A stretch of 64,000 bases of DNA from Hormiphora californensis (taxonomy: Eukaryota > Ctenophora > Tentaculata > Cydippida > Pleurobrachiidae): assembly GCA_020137815.1 (NCBI GenBank), contig CM035355.1:905451-969450 (forward strand), written 5' to 3'. A program made the position numbers and the translations under genes. The notes beneath the pieces were generated by a model. That model had not been told where the DNA came from. It searched no databases and was given only the letters and a program-made list of their open reading frames with translations. Position 1 is the first letter of the stretch. Each line of letters begins with the position of its first letter. This document shows positions 10,436-31,377 of this stretch, in pieces.

Positions 10436-10515
10436 TTGGTGACGCGGTCACCCCTCCACTAGGGCCGCGCGAAGCGCGGCAACGAAGCTCGCGAATAGGG
10501 GAATGTCATCACCAA
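10436..10515. mobile_element. 80-bp miniature element with 9-bp target duplication
   Basis: CTGCAGCGG occurs at 10427-10435 and again at 10516-10524. Between them lie 80 bp with short inverted ends (TTGGTGA at the left, TCACCAA at the right) and a central hairpin CCGCGC-GAA-GCGCGG. Insertion plus duplication is 89 bp, which shifts the frame and adds a stop in the LINE ORF2; without it, the reading frame passes straight through the single CTGCAGCGG. Nine base pairs is typical of Mutator-like transposases, the same class suggested for 13036-14006. Confidence 0.85.
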
Positions 10516-10524
10516 CTGCAGCGG

Positions 10525-12228
10525 CAATACGTGAAGGTCTTCAGTAACCCAGCGGATGTGGATCCAGAGAAGGCAATCGAGAACATTCCTGAGAACAATG
10601 TGGAAATCTTGGATATAGAGTTTTTCCAGGAGGATATTGAAAAGGCATTAAAGGAGCTTAAACCCAACTCAGCAGCCCCACCGGGAGATATTCCAGCTGT
10701 CATTCTAAAAAGCTGTTGCAGCAGATTAGCGTACCCGATTTGGCTTCTCTGGAAGGAGTCTTTCAATACAAGTACCATACCAGCAGCAATGAAAGAACAG
10801 TTTATCTGTCCAATCTTTAAGAAAGGGGATCGCTCGCTGCCTGAGAATTACCGACCGGTGGCTATCACGTCACATATCTCCAAAACATTTGAGAGGGTGC
10901 TGCGAGACCACCTGACGAACTTCTTGGAGAGAGCAGAGCTTCATTGCGATAGGCAGCACGGCTTTCGAAAGGGGCGAAGTACGATGACTCATCTCCTCGC
11001 CCATATAGATAGAGTATTAAAACAACTCACTGAAGGGAATGAAGTGGACGTTTTGTATCTGGACTTTCAAAAGGCGTTTGATAGAGTTGATACACGTGTC
11101 TTACTCAAAAAGCTTCATCGTTATGGTGTCCGCGGCAAACTGTTGGCTTGGATAAAGGAGTTCCTCATCAACCGGAAGCAGACGGTACTTGTGGACGGGG
11201 AGCAATCATTTTGGGAACTCGTGGTCAGTAGTGTAATCCAGGGCAGCGTACTGGGGCCAGTCCTTTTCATATTTTATGTACTCGACCTGAAAGAATGCCT
11301 CTCAAGTGCAGACTCGATGTCTTTTGCCGATGACACTAAGCTGATCCAGGCTATCCAGACCCTTCTTGACCAAGTGGAACTTCAAGAGGACATCAAAAAT
11401 GTTAGTCAGTGGTCGTCCAATAACAACATGAGGCTTCACGAGAAGAAGTTTCAGCTAATGATATACCCCCTAGGCAAGTCCCAGTTGCTTAGGGAGCTAC
11501 CTTTCACGTCTGAAACCCTGAGCTATGTTACGGAAGCAGGTACGACTGTGGAACCTGAACAGCACGTAAAGGACCTCGGTGTATGGTTGTCGGCGGATGG
11601 TACATGGACTTATCACATCAATGACATCGTTAGGAGGGCCAACCGGATTGCGGGATGGATTCTGAGCGTGTTCAGATGTAGATCTCAGGAGGTATTACTG
11701 ACTCTATACAAGGCCTTGGTTCGTCCCATTCTAGAGTACTGCTGCTTGGTTTGGTCACCGTCCAAGGTAGCTGACATCCAGGCGCTGGAGAACGTTCAGC
11801 GAGCTTTCTTAAGAAAGATCTATGGGATGAATGAGCTGACCTACTGGGAGCGGTTGGAGACTCTGAAAATCATGTCCCTTCAGAGGCGACGCCAGAGGTA
11901 CGAGCTTATACATGTCTGGAAAATCTATCATGGACTAGTACCTAACTGTGTAGGAATGGAATTCCAGACAGGCCGCTTGGGGATACAAGTCAAAACGCAG
12001 AAGTATCCTTATTGGGCTGATAGGAGGCGAGCTACCCAGCTGTTCAACTCGTTCAGTTACAGGGCTCCTCAGTTGTGGAATAAACTGCCCCGAGAGGTGA
12101 CCCTTTGTGAAACATTGGCAGGGTTTAAGGCTAGCCTGGGCTCTTTCATGAAGGAGTACAAGGACAGGCCTCCAGTGAGAGGGTACCCCACGGTCCCGAA
12201 TGACTTCAGTCAGGCGGCGAAATCTTAG
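10525..12228 (+). pseudogene. LINE ORF2, reverse transcriptase segment
   Basis: This is the reverse transcriptase that copies LINE RNA at the nicked target. Motifs include PPGDIPAVILK, CPIFKKGDR, ENYRPVAIT, QHGFRKGRSTMTHL, LDFQKAFDRVD, GSVLGPVLF and the catalytic FADDTKLI (about 11320). A thumb and C-terminal region (YKALVRPILEYCCLVW, QRAFLRKIYG, RRRQRYELIHVWKI) follows as in CR1/jockey elements. No RNase H is seen. The segment has no internal stop and ends at the TAG near 12226-12228. It lacks its own start and belongs to the ORF2 that begins near 3532. Confidence 0.92.
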
Positions 12229-12390
12229 CTGTGTCTGATTTTGCTGTGTGTGATTTTGCTGTGTGTGATTTTGCTGATGACTGACCACCAGTCAGACGGG
12301 GCGATTCGATTTTGATATTTTGAGTTAAGACTTGACAAGGAGGACCCACTCGCTGGGAAATCCGCACGCGTTTAGATTGTGTAAATTTAA

Positions 12391-12410
12391 TTTGATTTGA
12401 TTTGATTTGA
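12391..12410 (+). repeat. LINE 3' tail, (TTTGA)n
   Basis: Four TTTGA units close the LINE 3' untranslated region, after three repeats of a CTGTGTGTGATTTTG-like unit just downstream of the ORF2 stop. Short terminal microsatellites of this kind are typical of CR1-group LINE 3' ends. Confidence 0.75.
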
Positions 12411-13026
12411 TTTTATCTTTGGATCGAGGGAACGACTTCGCTGGGATTATGGGCTATGGTCAAAAAAGGTAACGGCCTCTCCGGGCCTGTGGACCCCGAG
12501 CTGGCTGCCGCTGCTGCACCGGCGCCACTCTCAAGACATTCCGGTGCTCAGAACCGGTCCCCTAGAAATAATTTGCATCGTGGCCTCTGCCAGTGTGAGA
12601 TAATGCAGGCTTCAGCCTTAGGCACTTTTCTTGGCATACGTTGCAGGCCCCTTATAATATAATATAAGGGGCCTGGAGGGAATACCGCGCTGGGGGGGAA
12701 TACATAATCAATCATATCTCCGGTTCCAGATAAGGTACAGAAATCGTTTTGGTAGCGTTGGAAAGAGGAAGATAACAGCTTTCAAATGCAACCGGTTTCA
12801 GGTCTCTATTTTATTAGGAACAGGAGATATGAACCAAACTCCGCAAAATCGAGTGCGGTAAAATAAAAAAATTCGAGATTTTAATTCAAATTTGAAACCA
12901 AGTGTCCCTGCAGGAATCTGTGACGTCACTTTTTGAAAACAACCCATCTTTGAACGGTTATTGCTCAGCCTCCTGAAGTCCAATTAACTCCTCTCAAAAC
13001 AGCAAGGTAGATAATTGTCAGATCTA
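12411..13026. other. Noncoding repeat-rich interval
   Basis: No gene seen. It includes a palindrome around 12645-12678 (CCCCTTATA...TATAAGGGG) and, at about 12710-12840, a block (ATATCTCCGGTTCC ... GTTTTGGTAGCGTTGGAAAG) that is clearly related to the core of the MITE at 7945-8392. Confidence 0.6.
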
Positions 13027-13035
13027 AGAGCTAGT

Positions 13036-14006
13036 ACGGTGGCAGATTCCGGCCAAGTGTTTTTTTAGTCAAGTGAAATATTTTTGCTTGAAGTTTTATA
13101 AAAATTTTATTTCAAAATAAAAATAAACATGTCCTTAAAATTATTGGCCGGAATCTACCACGCGGGTGGCAGATTCCGGCCAAGATTCTCAAAAAACCTT
13201 AGCCAGAATCTGCCACACACGTGGCAGATTCTGGCCAACCAACTAAAACTTGTTTATATCAAAGCGAAAACCACTGTACCCGACTAATTTTGATACGCTG
13301 AATCACGTAAGATACCTTTCCAATCCCTCAGAGGTCGGAAAAGTGTCATAATTGACCATAATTGGGTCTAATTGATCCCACTTACAACTTTTTACCTTAA
13401 AACGATAGACGCTTATGTGAAGGCACTTTTCCGACTAATTTTGATACGCTGAATCACGTAAGCAACTTTTCCAAGTCCTCAGAGATCGGCAAAGTGCCCT
13501 AATTGAGCAATTAAGGCTAATTAGACCCAATTATACCCAATTAAGGCATTTTCCCGACCTCGGAGGACTTGGAAAAGTTGCTTACGTGATTCAGCGTATC
13601 AAAATTAGTCGGAAAAGTGCCTTCACATAAGCGTCTATCGTTTTAAGTAAAAAGTTGTAAGTGGGATCAATTAGACCCAATTATGGTCAATTATGACACT
13701 TTTCCGACCTCTGAGGGATTGGAAAAGTATCTTACGTGATTCAGCGTATCAAAATTAGTCGGGTACAGTGGTTTTCGCTTTGATATAAACAAGTTTTAGT
13801 TGGTTGGCCAGAATCTGCCACGTGTGTGGTAGATTCTGGCCAAGGTTTTTTGAGAATCTTGGCCGGAATCTGCCACCCGCGTGGCAGATTCCGGCCAATA
13901 ATTTTAAGGACATGTTTATTTTTATTTTGAAATAAAATTTTTATAAAACTTCAAGCAAAAATATTTCACTTGACTAAAAAAACACTTGGCCGGAATCTGC
14001 CACCGT
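13036..14006. mobile_element. 971-bp palindromic foldback element with 9-bp target duplication
   Basis: The two halves are near-perfect inverted copies of about 470 bp that meet near 13521. The ends read ACGGTGGCAGATTCCGGCCA and its inverse, and GTGGCAGATTCCGGCCAA recurs as a subterminal motif. AGAGCTAGT stands at 13027-13035 and 14007-14015, a perfect 9-bp duplication pointing to a Mutator-like transposase supplied in trans. No ORF. The arms would form a very long hairpin in single strand or RNA. Confidence 0.93.
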
Positions 14007-14217
14007 AGAGCTAGTGAAAGAATCAAGTCAAACGGACTTCAGGGGCCAAAGTTATAAATGTATGTAATGTAAATGTAATATATGCATTTAATATACCACT
14101 TTCTAGTGTAAATAACGGTGTCCGTATTGATAGCCAACGCTATACGAACACACACACTTCCTAAAGTGGTTATAAGACCAAAACACACGAACGTTCTACG
14201 TAAACATACGAAACGAG

Positions 14218-15180
14218 TTAGTAACCCATTTTAATGATCCCGTTTTGAATGTAATATTTCCCATTTGGATCTTCCAGTCTAAGCCTCTTTACGGTTTCTA
14301 CTAGTTGTTTTCGTTCCTTTTGTTGAACAGGAGTTAGATCCGGTGAGAAAAATACAGATGAAAAGTTTTCCGACTGTTTCAAGAGTTTTGCTTTCCTAAG
14401 AAGTGCTAACAGAGATTCTCTGCTCTCCAGAGAGATAACCAGTGGTCTCGTTTTGGAACTTGAATCCAGTTTTTGGCCGACTCGTTTCATCGATTTAGTA
14501 ACAGGTTTCTCATTTAACTCTTCGAATAGTTCTTTCACTGAGATTGAATCAACTCGGGTCGTAGACTCAGGTAAACCAAACACCACGAGGTTTTTAGCTC
14601 TATCAGGCTCCACCACTGCATTGCTAGACGCTGAGATCCGAGGGGTTGCTGCATTTTTCACTACCTTAGGGGTGATCACAGAGCAGTTTTGACTCAAAAC
14701 GGTAGAATATGCTTTCATTTTAGCAACAGAACTGGACGCAGACTCGAGATGGCGGTCTTGTAGAGCGATAATCTTCTTCTGCAGGTCAATTACAGAGATC
14801 CGATGCTTATCAAGTTCCTCCTTGCATTTCTGCATGCGCAGTTCAGCTTCTTTCACTTTACACTCCATGACATGATGAGAATTCATATACCGATTTGCAA
14901 CACGTATACTGCTAACAATAGTCCTGCTACTCAGATTAATAACCTCCTCAATGCTACAGTTTTTGAACGCATTCCTTAACATTCTATCATGATTGTCGAT
15001 TTGGGCGTCACTGAACCTCTTGATTTTAGCATGATCAATGTCCCAATCTTGAGGGTTGGGATTAGCTTCCATTTCTTTCCGGCAGGCAGGGTTGAAGATC
15101 ATTGAAAGATGAAGAGCCCATGGTGCGATTGAGTCATCATTTATCATAGGGCTATCACCCTTCTCCTCTGTCGTTGTCAT
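14218..15180 (-). CDS. Orphan retrotransposon ORF1-like protein (320 aa)
   Basis: An intact single frame from the ATG at 15180. It is predicted to be an ORF1p-type nucleic-acid chaperone: an N-terminal helical part, a coiled coil at about residues 95-150 (KVKEAELRMQKCKEELDKHR), then an RRM-like domain from about 190 (RAKNLVVFGLPES) and a basic C-terminal domain with FSPDLTPVQQKERKQLVETV. The FSPDLT...Q..ER arrangement is common in ORF1-like proteins of invertebrate non-LTR elements. No endonuclease or RT accompanies it: downstream (14016-14217) there is no further ORF and then the 971-bp palindrome. It may be a 5' fragment, a non-autonomous element, or a domesticated copy. I cannot separate these. 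Confidence 0.65.
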   Translation of the reverse strand: MTTTEEKGDSPMINDDSIAPWALHLSMIFNPACRKEMEANPNPQDWDIDHAKIKRFSDAQIDNHDRMLRNAFKNCSIEEVINLSSRTIVSSIRVANRYMNSHHVMECKVKEAELRMQKCKEELDKHRISVIDLQKKIIALQDRHLESASSSVAKMKAYSTVLSQNCSVITPKVVKNAATPRISASSNAVVEPDRAKNLVVFGLPESTTRVDSISVKELFEELNEKPVTKSMKRVGQKLDSSSKTRPLVISLESRESLLALLRKAKLLKQSENFSSVFFSPDLTPVQQKERKQLVETVKRLRLEDPNGKYYIQNGIIKMGY

Positions 15181-16084
15181 TTCTACACCTAGAGGCCGAG
15201 TTGGCCTATGCTACAGGCCCTAGAAGCCGTGGAAAACGCGCGCACTTGGGGTCTGCAGCGCATGCCAAGAGGCCGAGCAAAGTTATCTTCGACCCAGCCA
15301 GGCCCGTCCTGAGCTCAGGCCAAACGCGCGCGCGGCATTCCCTTCAGTCCCCTCGTTGCGGGGGTGCGCGCATGAGGGGGCTGCAGCGCATTCCAAGCAC
15401 TTTTCAAACGACTTTTGAGCGCTTTTCAAGAATTTTGAAATCGACGAAAGAAAAAGTTTGATGTATTATTTTTCAAAAGATTTTGGTACTGTGCGCGCTG
15501 TTAATTCAAATTAATTCGCGCGTTACGTTTATGTTGGTTTTATGCAGCGTAGTATTAAGCACGTGCGGCGCGCGTGAATATATTTTTCCAAAAACAGGTT
15601 GCAAAAAGCCACCGTGCCGTCCCAGTTTTTTGTTTCTTGTAAGATTTTGTGATCTGTCGGCTCTCCTGCGACCTGCTGTGAGCTGTCTGCGGATTCCATG
15701 AGTTAGGACTCAATTAGGAATTCTTGGATTTCATATTCATATTCTAATTAATAATACCGCCATTATCCGTAACGTCCTCCGGGTACCGATCTCAAAGCAT
15801 TTCTTGTTGGACTTGGACGCTATAAACCCTGGTGGTATCTTTCCTTTATATAATTATCATAAATTTAATAATAATTTTCCCACTAGGACATGGGAGTTTC
15901 CGATTTCCCGGCCTCGCGAGTCCACCTGTGGTGAGTGAGTTTGAAAAGCAACATACGTTGTAAAACAATGATGAATTTGTTAAAATAAAAGACTTGAAAT
16001 TAACAGTGTTACACGAATATGCAAATGTGAAACACGTTATCCAATAAATGTTGCCCCATTAGGAGTTCTCGACAAACGGGCGAG
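15181..16084. other. GC-rich upstream region of STIL; no gene recognised
   Basis: 15200-15380 is GC-rich with several GCGCGC motifs and direct repeats of CTGCAGCGCAT, after which the sequence becomes AT-rich. It could hold the promoter and 5' exons of the STIL gene. A possible splice acceptor (CCCCATTAG) lies just upstream of the first recognised exon, with an open frame through it. Confidence 0.5.
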
Positions 16085-26232
<10,148 letters not shown>

Positions 26233-26468
26233 TTGTTATTAGAGTTTTCTAGACCGATAGTATAGAGAGTTATTTATAGTATATGTGAGTGAGTTATAAA
26301 TTGGTCTTTATGTGTATAATAGCACATATTGCATGGTGTATCACAGACTATTATAACATTCCCACACGATTGATGTGACTGTATGAGTTATAAAGAGATA
26401 AAGTACTCCCCAAACTACTATGTCCCTCTCTCGGGTTTTGTGAAATTTCCCACGGTCATAATTCCACT

Positions 26469-27060
26469 GGGGGGGGGGGGTTATCATGGTGACAAATGGT
26501 GACAGATGGTGACAAATGGTGACTCATCTGACCATTTAGAGTATGTCACCATGACCATTTGTCACCATTTGTCACCATTTATCTCCATTTGTCACCATTT
26601 GTCACCATTTGTCTCCATTTTTTGACGAAATATGCGGATTTTGGCAGAATTTCTTTAAAATTTTTAAAGAAATTTGATTAAAATTTTTAATTTCTTTAGA
26701 CCGATATATTTGTTCATAAGTTGTTAACATGGCCATTCCAGATCGGCTAGTAGTGTTTTAGACCGCTAAAACTTCCCGAAAGTCACGTTTAGGGTGTACC
26801 TCCCTCGCACAACACATAAAAGCGCAATTAACCACCTGTGACCCCTTAATTACATCCAATCGACTTGAAACTTGGTAGAAGTGTCCCCCAGTGTCCCATA
26901 ACATCATATTATGTCCCATAACATCATATTATGCCTGTAGGAAGCTCCAGAGAGAATGGTGACAAATGGTGACTCATCTCAAAATTTTGGTCATGTCACC
27001 ATCACCATTTGTCACCATATGTCACCATTTGTCACCATTTGTCACCATGATTACCCCCCC
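26469..27060. mobile_element. Foldback element with 8-bp target duplication
   Basis: ATTCCACT at 26461-26468 is repeated at 27061-27068. The ends are a G-run with TTATCATGGTGACAAATGG and the inverse GTCACCATGATTACCCCCCC. Subterminal tandem GGTGACAAAT/ATTTGTCACC units occur at both ends. The interior (26620-26950) has no ORF. An 8-bp duplication suits hAT-type transposases. Confidence 0.85.
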
Positions 27061-27069
27061 ATTCCACTC

Positions 27070-27160
27070 CCTGATGAGATAAAGACTTGAAATTTGTTTT
27101 GTAGGAAGAACTTGACATGATCTCCTCACAAAACAAATTTCAAGTCTCTATCTCATCAGG
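27070..27160. repeat. Imperfect hairpin (arms about 33 bp)
   Basis: CCTGATGAGATAAAGACTTG and the following AAATTTGTTTTGT are repeated inverted, ending CTATCTCATCAGG, with a loop of about 25 bp. It is a probable minimal MITE; no clear duplication is seen. Confidence 0.7.
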
Positions 27161-27190
27161 GGGTGGAGCTATGGCTGTCTAAAATCCTTG

Positions 27191-27295
27191 CCATGCTACG
27201 CAGTCTGTCTATCGGCACTTAAGCTTACGCTCGCCCTTCGGGCTCGCGTAAGCTCGCACCGGGCCTTCGGCCCGGTGTGAGAGCTGACAGACAAG
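27191..27295. repeat. Double GC-hairpin repeat, copy 1
   Basis: After CCATGCTACGCAGTCTGTCTA come two adjacent strong stem-loops: CTTACGCTCGCCC-TTC-GGGCTCGCGTAAG (imperfect) and CACCGGGCC-TTC-GGCCCGGTG. The block closes with GAGCTGACAGACAAG. A second copy lies inverted at 40496-40605. Confidence 0.8.
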
Positions 27296-27489
27296 CAACA
27301 TGTCAATAAAATCCGGTCGTGCGCAGCAAGGGACATAATAGTTTGGGAGGACCTTTAGTAAGCTAGGTTTTTATGTGAGACAACAGTTTTTACGTTTCTT
27401 GATATGTATTTCAATGGCAGCTATATGTTAACGATCTAGCTTTGGTATATGCTTTATTATAAAACTGTGGTTATTCCTGTTGTTATTGA

Positions 27490-27596
27490 GAGATGCACGC
27501 TGCCATCTGTCAAACAGATGTTCTACAACTTCAATAGCATCAATTTGATGACTCATTATATTTGCTATAATTATTAAAAATAGCAGCGTGCATCTC
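27490..27596. mobile_element. 107-bp MITE-like element
   Basis: 14-bp perfect terminal inverted repeats (GAGATGCACGCTGC and inverse) enclose an AT-rich body. No clear target duplication. Confidence 0.65.
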
Positions 27597-27669
27597 CAGT
27601 GTCAATTGTCAAATAGAGAGGTTCAGATGATGCCACTGCGCCCATCGGATCTGAGACTTTTGGTAGAGC

Positions 27670-27755
27670 CCTGTCTGGCGGCGCCAGACCCCCATTTGAT
27701 TTTAAAATCTGAGCACGCGACAGTGCACTCAGATGGGGTCGCGGCGCCAGACAGG
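27670..27755. repeat. Inverted repeat with CCTGTCTGG ends
   Basis: CCTGTCTGGCGGCGCCAG at the left faces CGGCGCCAGACAGG at the right, about 85 bp end to end. The interior has further complementary segments (CCCCATTTGA and TCAGATGGGG). No gene. Confidence 0.65.
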
Positions 27756-27816
27756 TAGAAGAGCCGGGGCATGACCCGAGTATAACAGGAGATAATGGTT
27801 GGGCACCGTAGATACT

Positions 27817-28177
27817 TGTTAGAGTGATAGACCCTTCATATATATATATTCACTGTCAGTGCGATATACCGGTCCAGTTATCACTAATACTGGACAGCCT
27901 GACCAGTGGTCAGGTTCTGTGTTGTTCAAACGGAGAGTTGAACAAGACAAGTTCTGAGCACGATCACACGATGCATGACTCGCGGAGAATAGGGTCAGGC
28001 CAACGCTCTGAGTTCTGACAGCCCCTCCATCAGTTACTTGTTTCCCTTAGTCGGTCAAACGGAAACACGGTGTATTTATATTGGGTATTGTATGTAATTC
28101 TGTTAACAATAACATCGGTCAAATAAACACGGTACAGACACGTGTGCCTGGTTTGAGATTATAACACGTCCCTAACA
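27817..28177 (+). repeat. Possible solo LTR (361 bp)
   Basis: It starts TGTTAG and ends CTAACA, a 6-bp perfect inverted pair in the TG...CA form, with a TATATATA stretch near the start and AAATAAAC (a polyadenylation-like signal) about 45 bp before the end. There is no internal gene. The 5-bp flanks (ATACT and CAACA) do not match, so this is tentative. Confidence 0.35.
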
Positions 28178-28548
28178 CAACACAATGCACGGACACACAA
28201 CAGTCTAACACACTCACACACTGTCAGGCCAAAGCTCTGACAGCTCACACATTCATGACTGTGTGAGTTAGTGTGACTACTGACTAGTCACACACACTAA
28301 CTCACTCACTCACACATACAGATCTCACTCCCACGTCACCCTGTAGCTGCACTGCAGCATTTTGTTGAAAAACTAGCTCACTTCCCATTTAAATACTCGA
28401 ATCTCCATATAATATACTACATAGCTTGGTCCCCTCTCTAATCTCCATATAATATACTAAAGCATCTAGCAGTATTATCTCTATACACAAACAATGAAAT
28501 GAAACTCAACCAGCATAAAAACTCTCTCTCTCTCTCTCTCTCGTCCCT
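28178..28548. other. 3' flank of the ARF gene; no gene recognised
   Basis: The segment has short inverted and direct repeats of CTCACACA/TGTGTGAG and a short CT tract at 28522-28542, next to the ARF stop codon. Nothing coding is seen. Confidence 0.5.
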
Positions 28549-29892
<1,344 letters not shown>

Positions 29893-30048
29893 CTATCGAA
29901 AAATCACAATTCAATACAAAATTACAAATCATAATATCATTTTCAACCTATCTGAATCATCTGATTTAAAAATAAAAATGGCCGGTGCGTCTGAATAAGA
30001 AATGTACAAAAAGCTGTGACAAAATATACAAAATAAGGTATAAAACTG

Positions 30049-31377
30049 TTAATAAACATTGTCCCGGAGAGTATTAATAGATTCCATGACCCACTCAATC
30101 CCCTTCCTTCTCTCCACTCCATCCCAGCACCCCTGCATTAGCTCATTCACCGCCTTGGTCCACCCGTCCCCTCCCCTAAACAATACCGGTCTCTGTGTTG
30201 CATCCCTTGTAAAGAATTCTCCCATCATCTCCAGGTTGATCGGCCGGGCCTTGCTAACCAACACCCCTCCCCACAATATGGTCTTGTCTTGTTTATGAAA
30301 CTTGAGGTTTAACGACTTGCACAGCTCTCGTATCAGCGGTACATGCGTGCTGGTACTACACAAAACCTGTTTTCTCATCTGTCCAATATCAGTAGTGAGG
30401 ACTGAGGATTGGGTTGCGTGGGAGATAAGTGGGACTCCCTGTTCCCCCAGTGCATTGATACTGTGTCTACACTGGGCCCACGTGGTACACTCCCAGATCA
30501 ACAGACCCAGGGTGTAGATATCATGGGACATGTATTGGTTAAGTGTGAATGGGGGAACTCCTAGTACTATCTCCGGCGCTAGGTAGGGAGGTGTTCCGAA
30601 GGCTTTACTAGCGAATACTTGGGGAGGGAAATCTCGATCTACGGCGTGATCAAAATCACCTATTTTAGGGACCGGTACACCTAGTTCCCATTGCACCATA
30701 ACATTATCCGTCTTTAGATCCCTGTGCGATATGTTGAGGGAGTGAATGTATTTCAGACCTTGAGCAACACCCGTCAGGAGATCGGTTATGTATTGCCGAG
30801 TCATATCGTGGCCTCTAGTCAGAAGAAAGGAATGTAAGTTACCCGCCTGACACAACTCCATACAGTAGAAGAGTGCAGGGGGTGTCAGGGGAGTGAGAGT
30901 TGATGGAATCTTAATCTCAGGTTTGTTCCCCATTTTACACCAAAGATAACTGACAATGTTATCATGCTGTAGACCACTGTGTAGCTGTATTTCAAAAGGG
31001 TTCAGACACTCCTTCAGAAACCCTGTGTTATCATTACTCCAAGATATTTTAGACAGGAACATCTTTCTGTGTGGGACCATACTGACACAAGTCACCAAGT
31101 CCGGGAGCATGGATACAGCATTACCTCCCATCCCTACTGCTGATAGGACAAGAGAGGAAGAGGGGGCAGCGAGACGGGATGAAAAGTAGTACTGGAAGTT
31201 CTTGATCACTGAAGTGTGATCTTGGTCGTCAGGTTCTTGTTGTTTCTTTCCCCTGCTGTACAAGACTATCAGATTCCCAATAAAGAAGGCAACATTCAGG
31301 GCAAGCAGAAAAGATAAAGCAAGAAGGATTTCCGTTTGCTGTCTCTGATCGTCAGTAAACATGGTATGAGCAAACAC
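30049..31377 (-). CDS. Membrane-anchored protein-kinase-like protein with DFD motif
   Basis: A single-exon gene of 442 residues. A hydrophobic helix at residues about 17-40 (ILLALSFLLALNVAFFIGNL) followed by Arg/Lys suggests one membrane span with the kinase domain in the cytoplasm. The kinase-like domain covers about 100-435. The catalytic loop HRDLKTDNVMV is complete (about 216), but the metal-binding motif reads DFD instead of DFG (about 240); YLAPE is present (about 264). I see no classical glycine-rich loop, and the VAIK lysine is not obvious (a candidate is in KMFLSKIS). It could be a divergent active kinase or a pseudokinase. The family is not identified. It shares a 480-bp divergent upstream region with the anoctamin gene. 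Confidence 0.82.
   Translation of the reverse strand: MFAHTMFTDDQRQQTEILLALSFLLALNVAFFIGNLIVLYSRGKKQQEPDDQDHTSVIKNFQYYFSSRLAAPSSSLVLSAVGMGGNAVSMLPDLVTCVSMVPHRKMFLSKISWSNDNTGFLKECLNPFEIQLHSGLQHDNIVSYLWCKMGNKPEIKIPSTLTPLTPPALFYCMELCQAGNLHSFLLTRGHDMTRQYITDLLTGVAQGLKYIHSLNISHRDLKTDNVMVQWELGVPVPKIGDFDHAVDRDFPPQVFASKAFGTPPYLAPEIVLGVPPFTLNQYMSHDIYTLGLLIWECTTWAQCRHSINALGEQGVPLISHATQSSVLTTDIGQMRKQVLCSTSTHVPLIRELCKSLNLKFHKQDKTILWGGVLVSKARPINLEMMGEFFTRDATQRPVLFRGGDGWTKAVNELMQGCWDGVERRKGIEWVMESINTLRDNVY

Larger units (their letters stand above)
2376..12410 (+). mobile_element. CR1/jockey-like non-LTR retrotransposon (LINE), interrupted by nested insertions
   Basis: The element has ORF1 (2438-3580, zinc fingers) overlapping ORF2 (from about 3532), with an apurinic-type endonuclease, a reverse transcriptase, and a 3' tail of TTTGA repeats. 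ORF2 is cut first by the LTR element at 4281-9916, which is bracketed by GACCT duplications, and again by an 80-bp insertion at 10436-10515. Ignoring the insertions and one copy of each duplication, the three ORF2 segments lie in a single frame, so the LINE was probably intact when first hit. The exact 5' boundary is uncertain. Confidence 0.9.

Noticed and set aside
27817-28177. Confident solo LTR
   Set aside because: Ends and internal signals fit, but the flanking five bases do not match, so it is listed only at low confidence.
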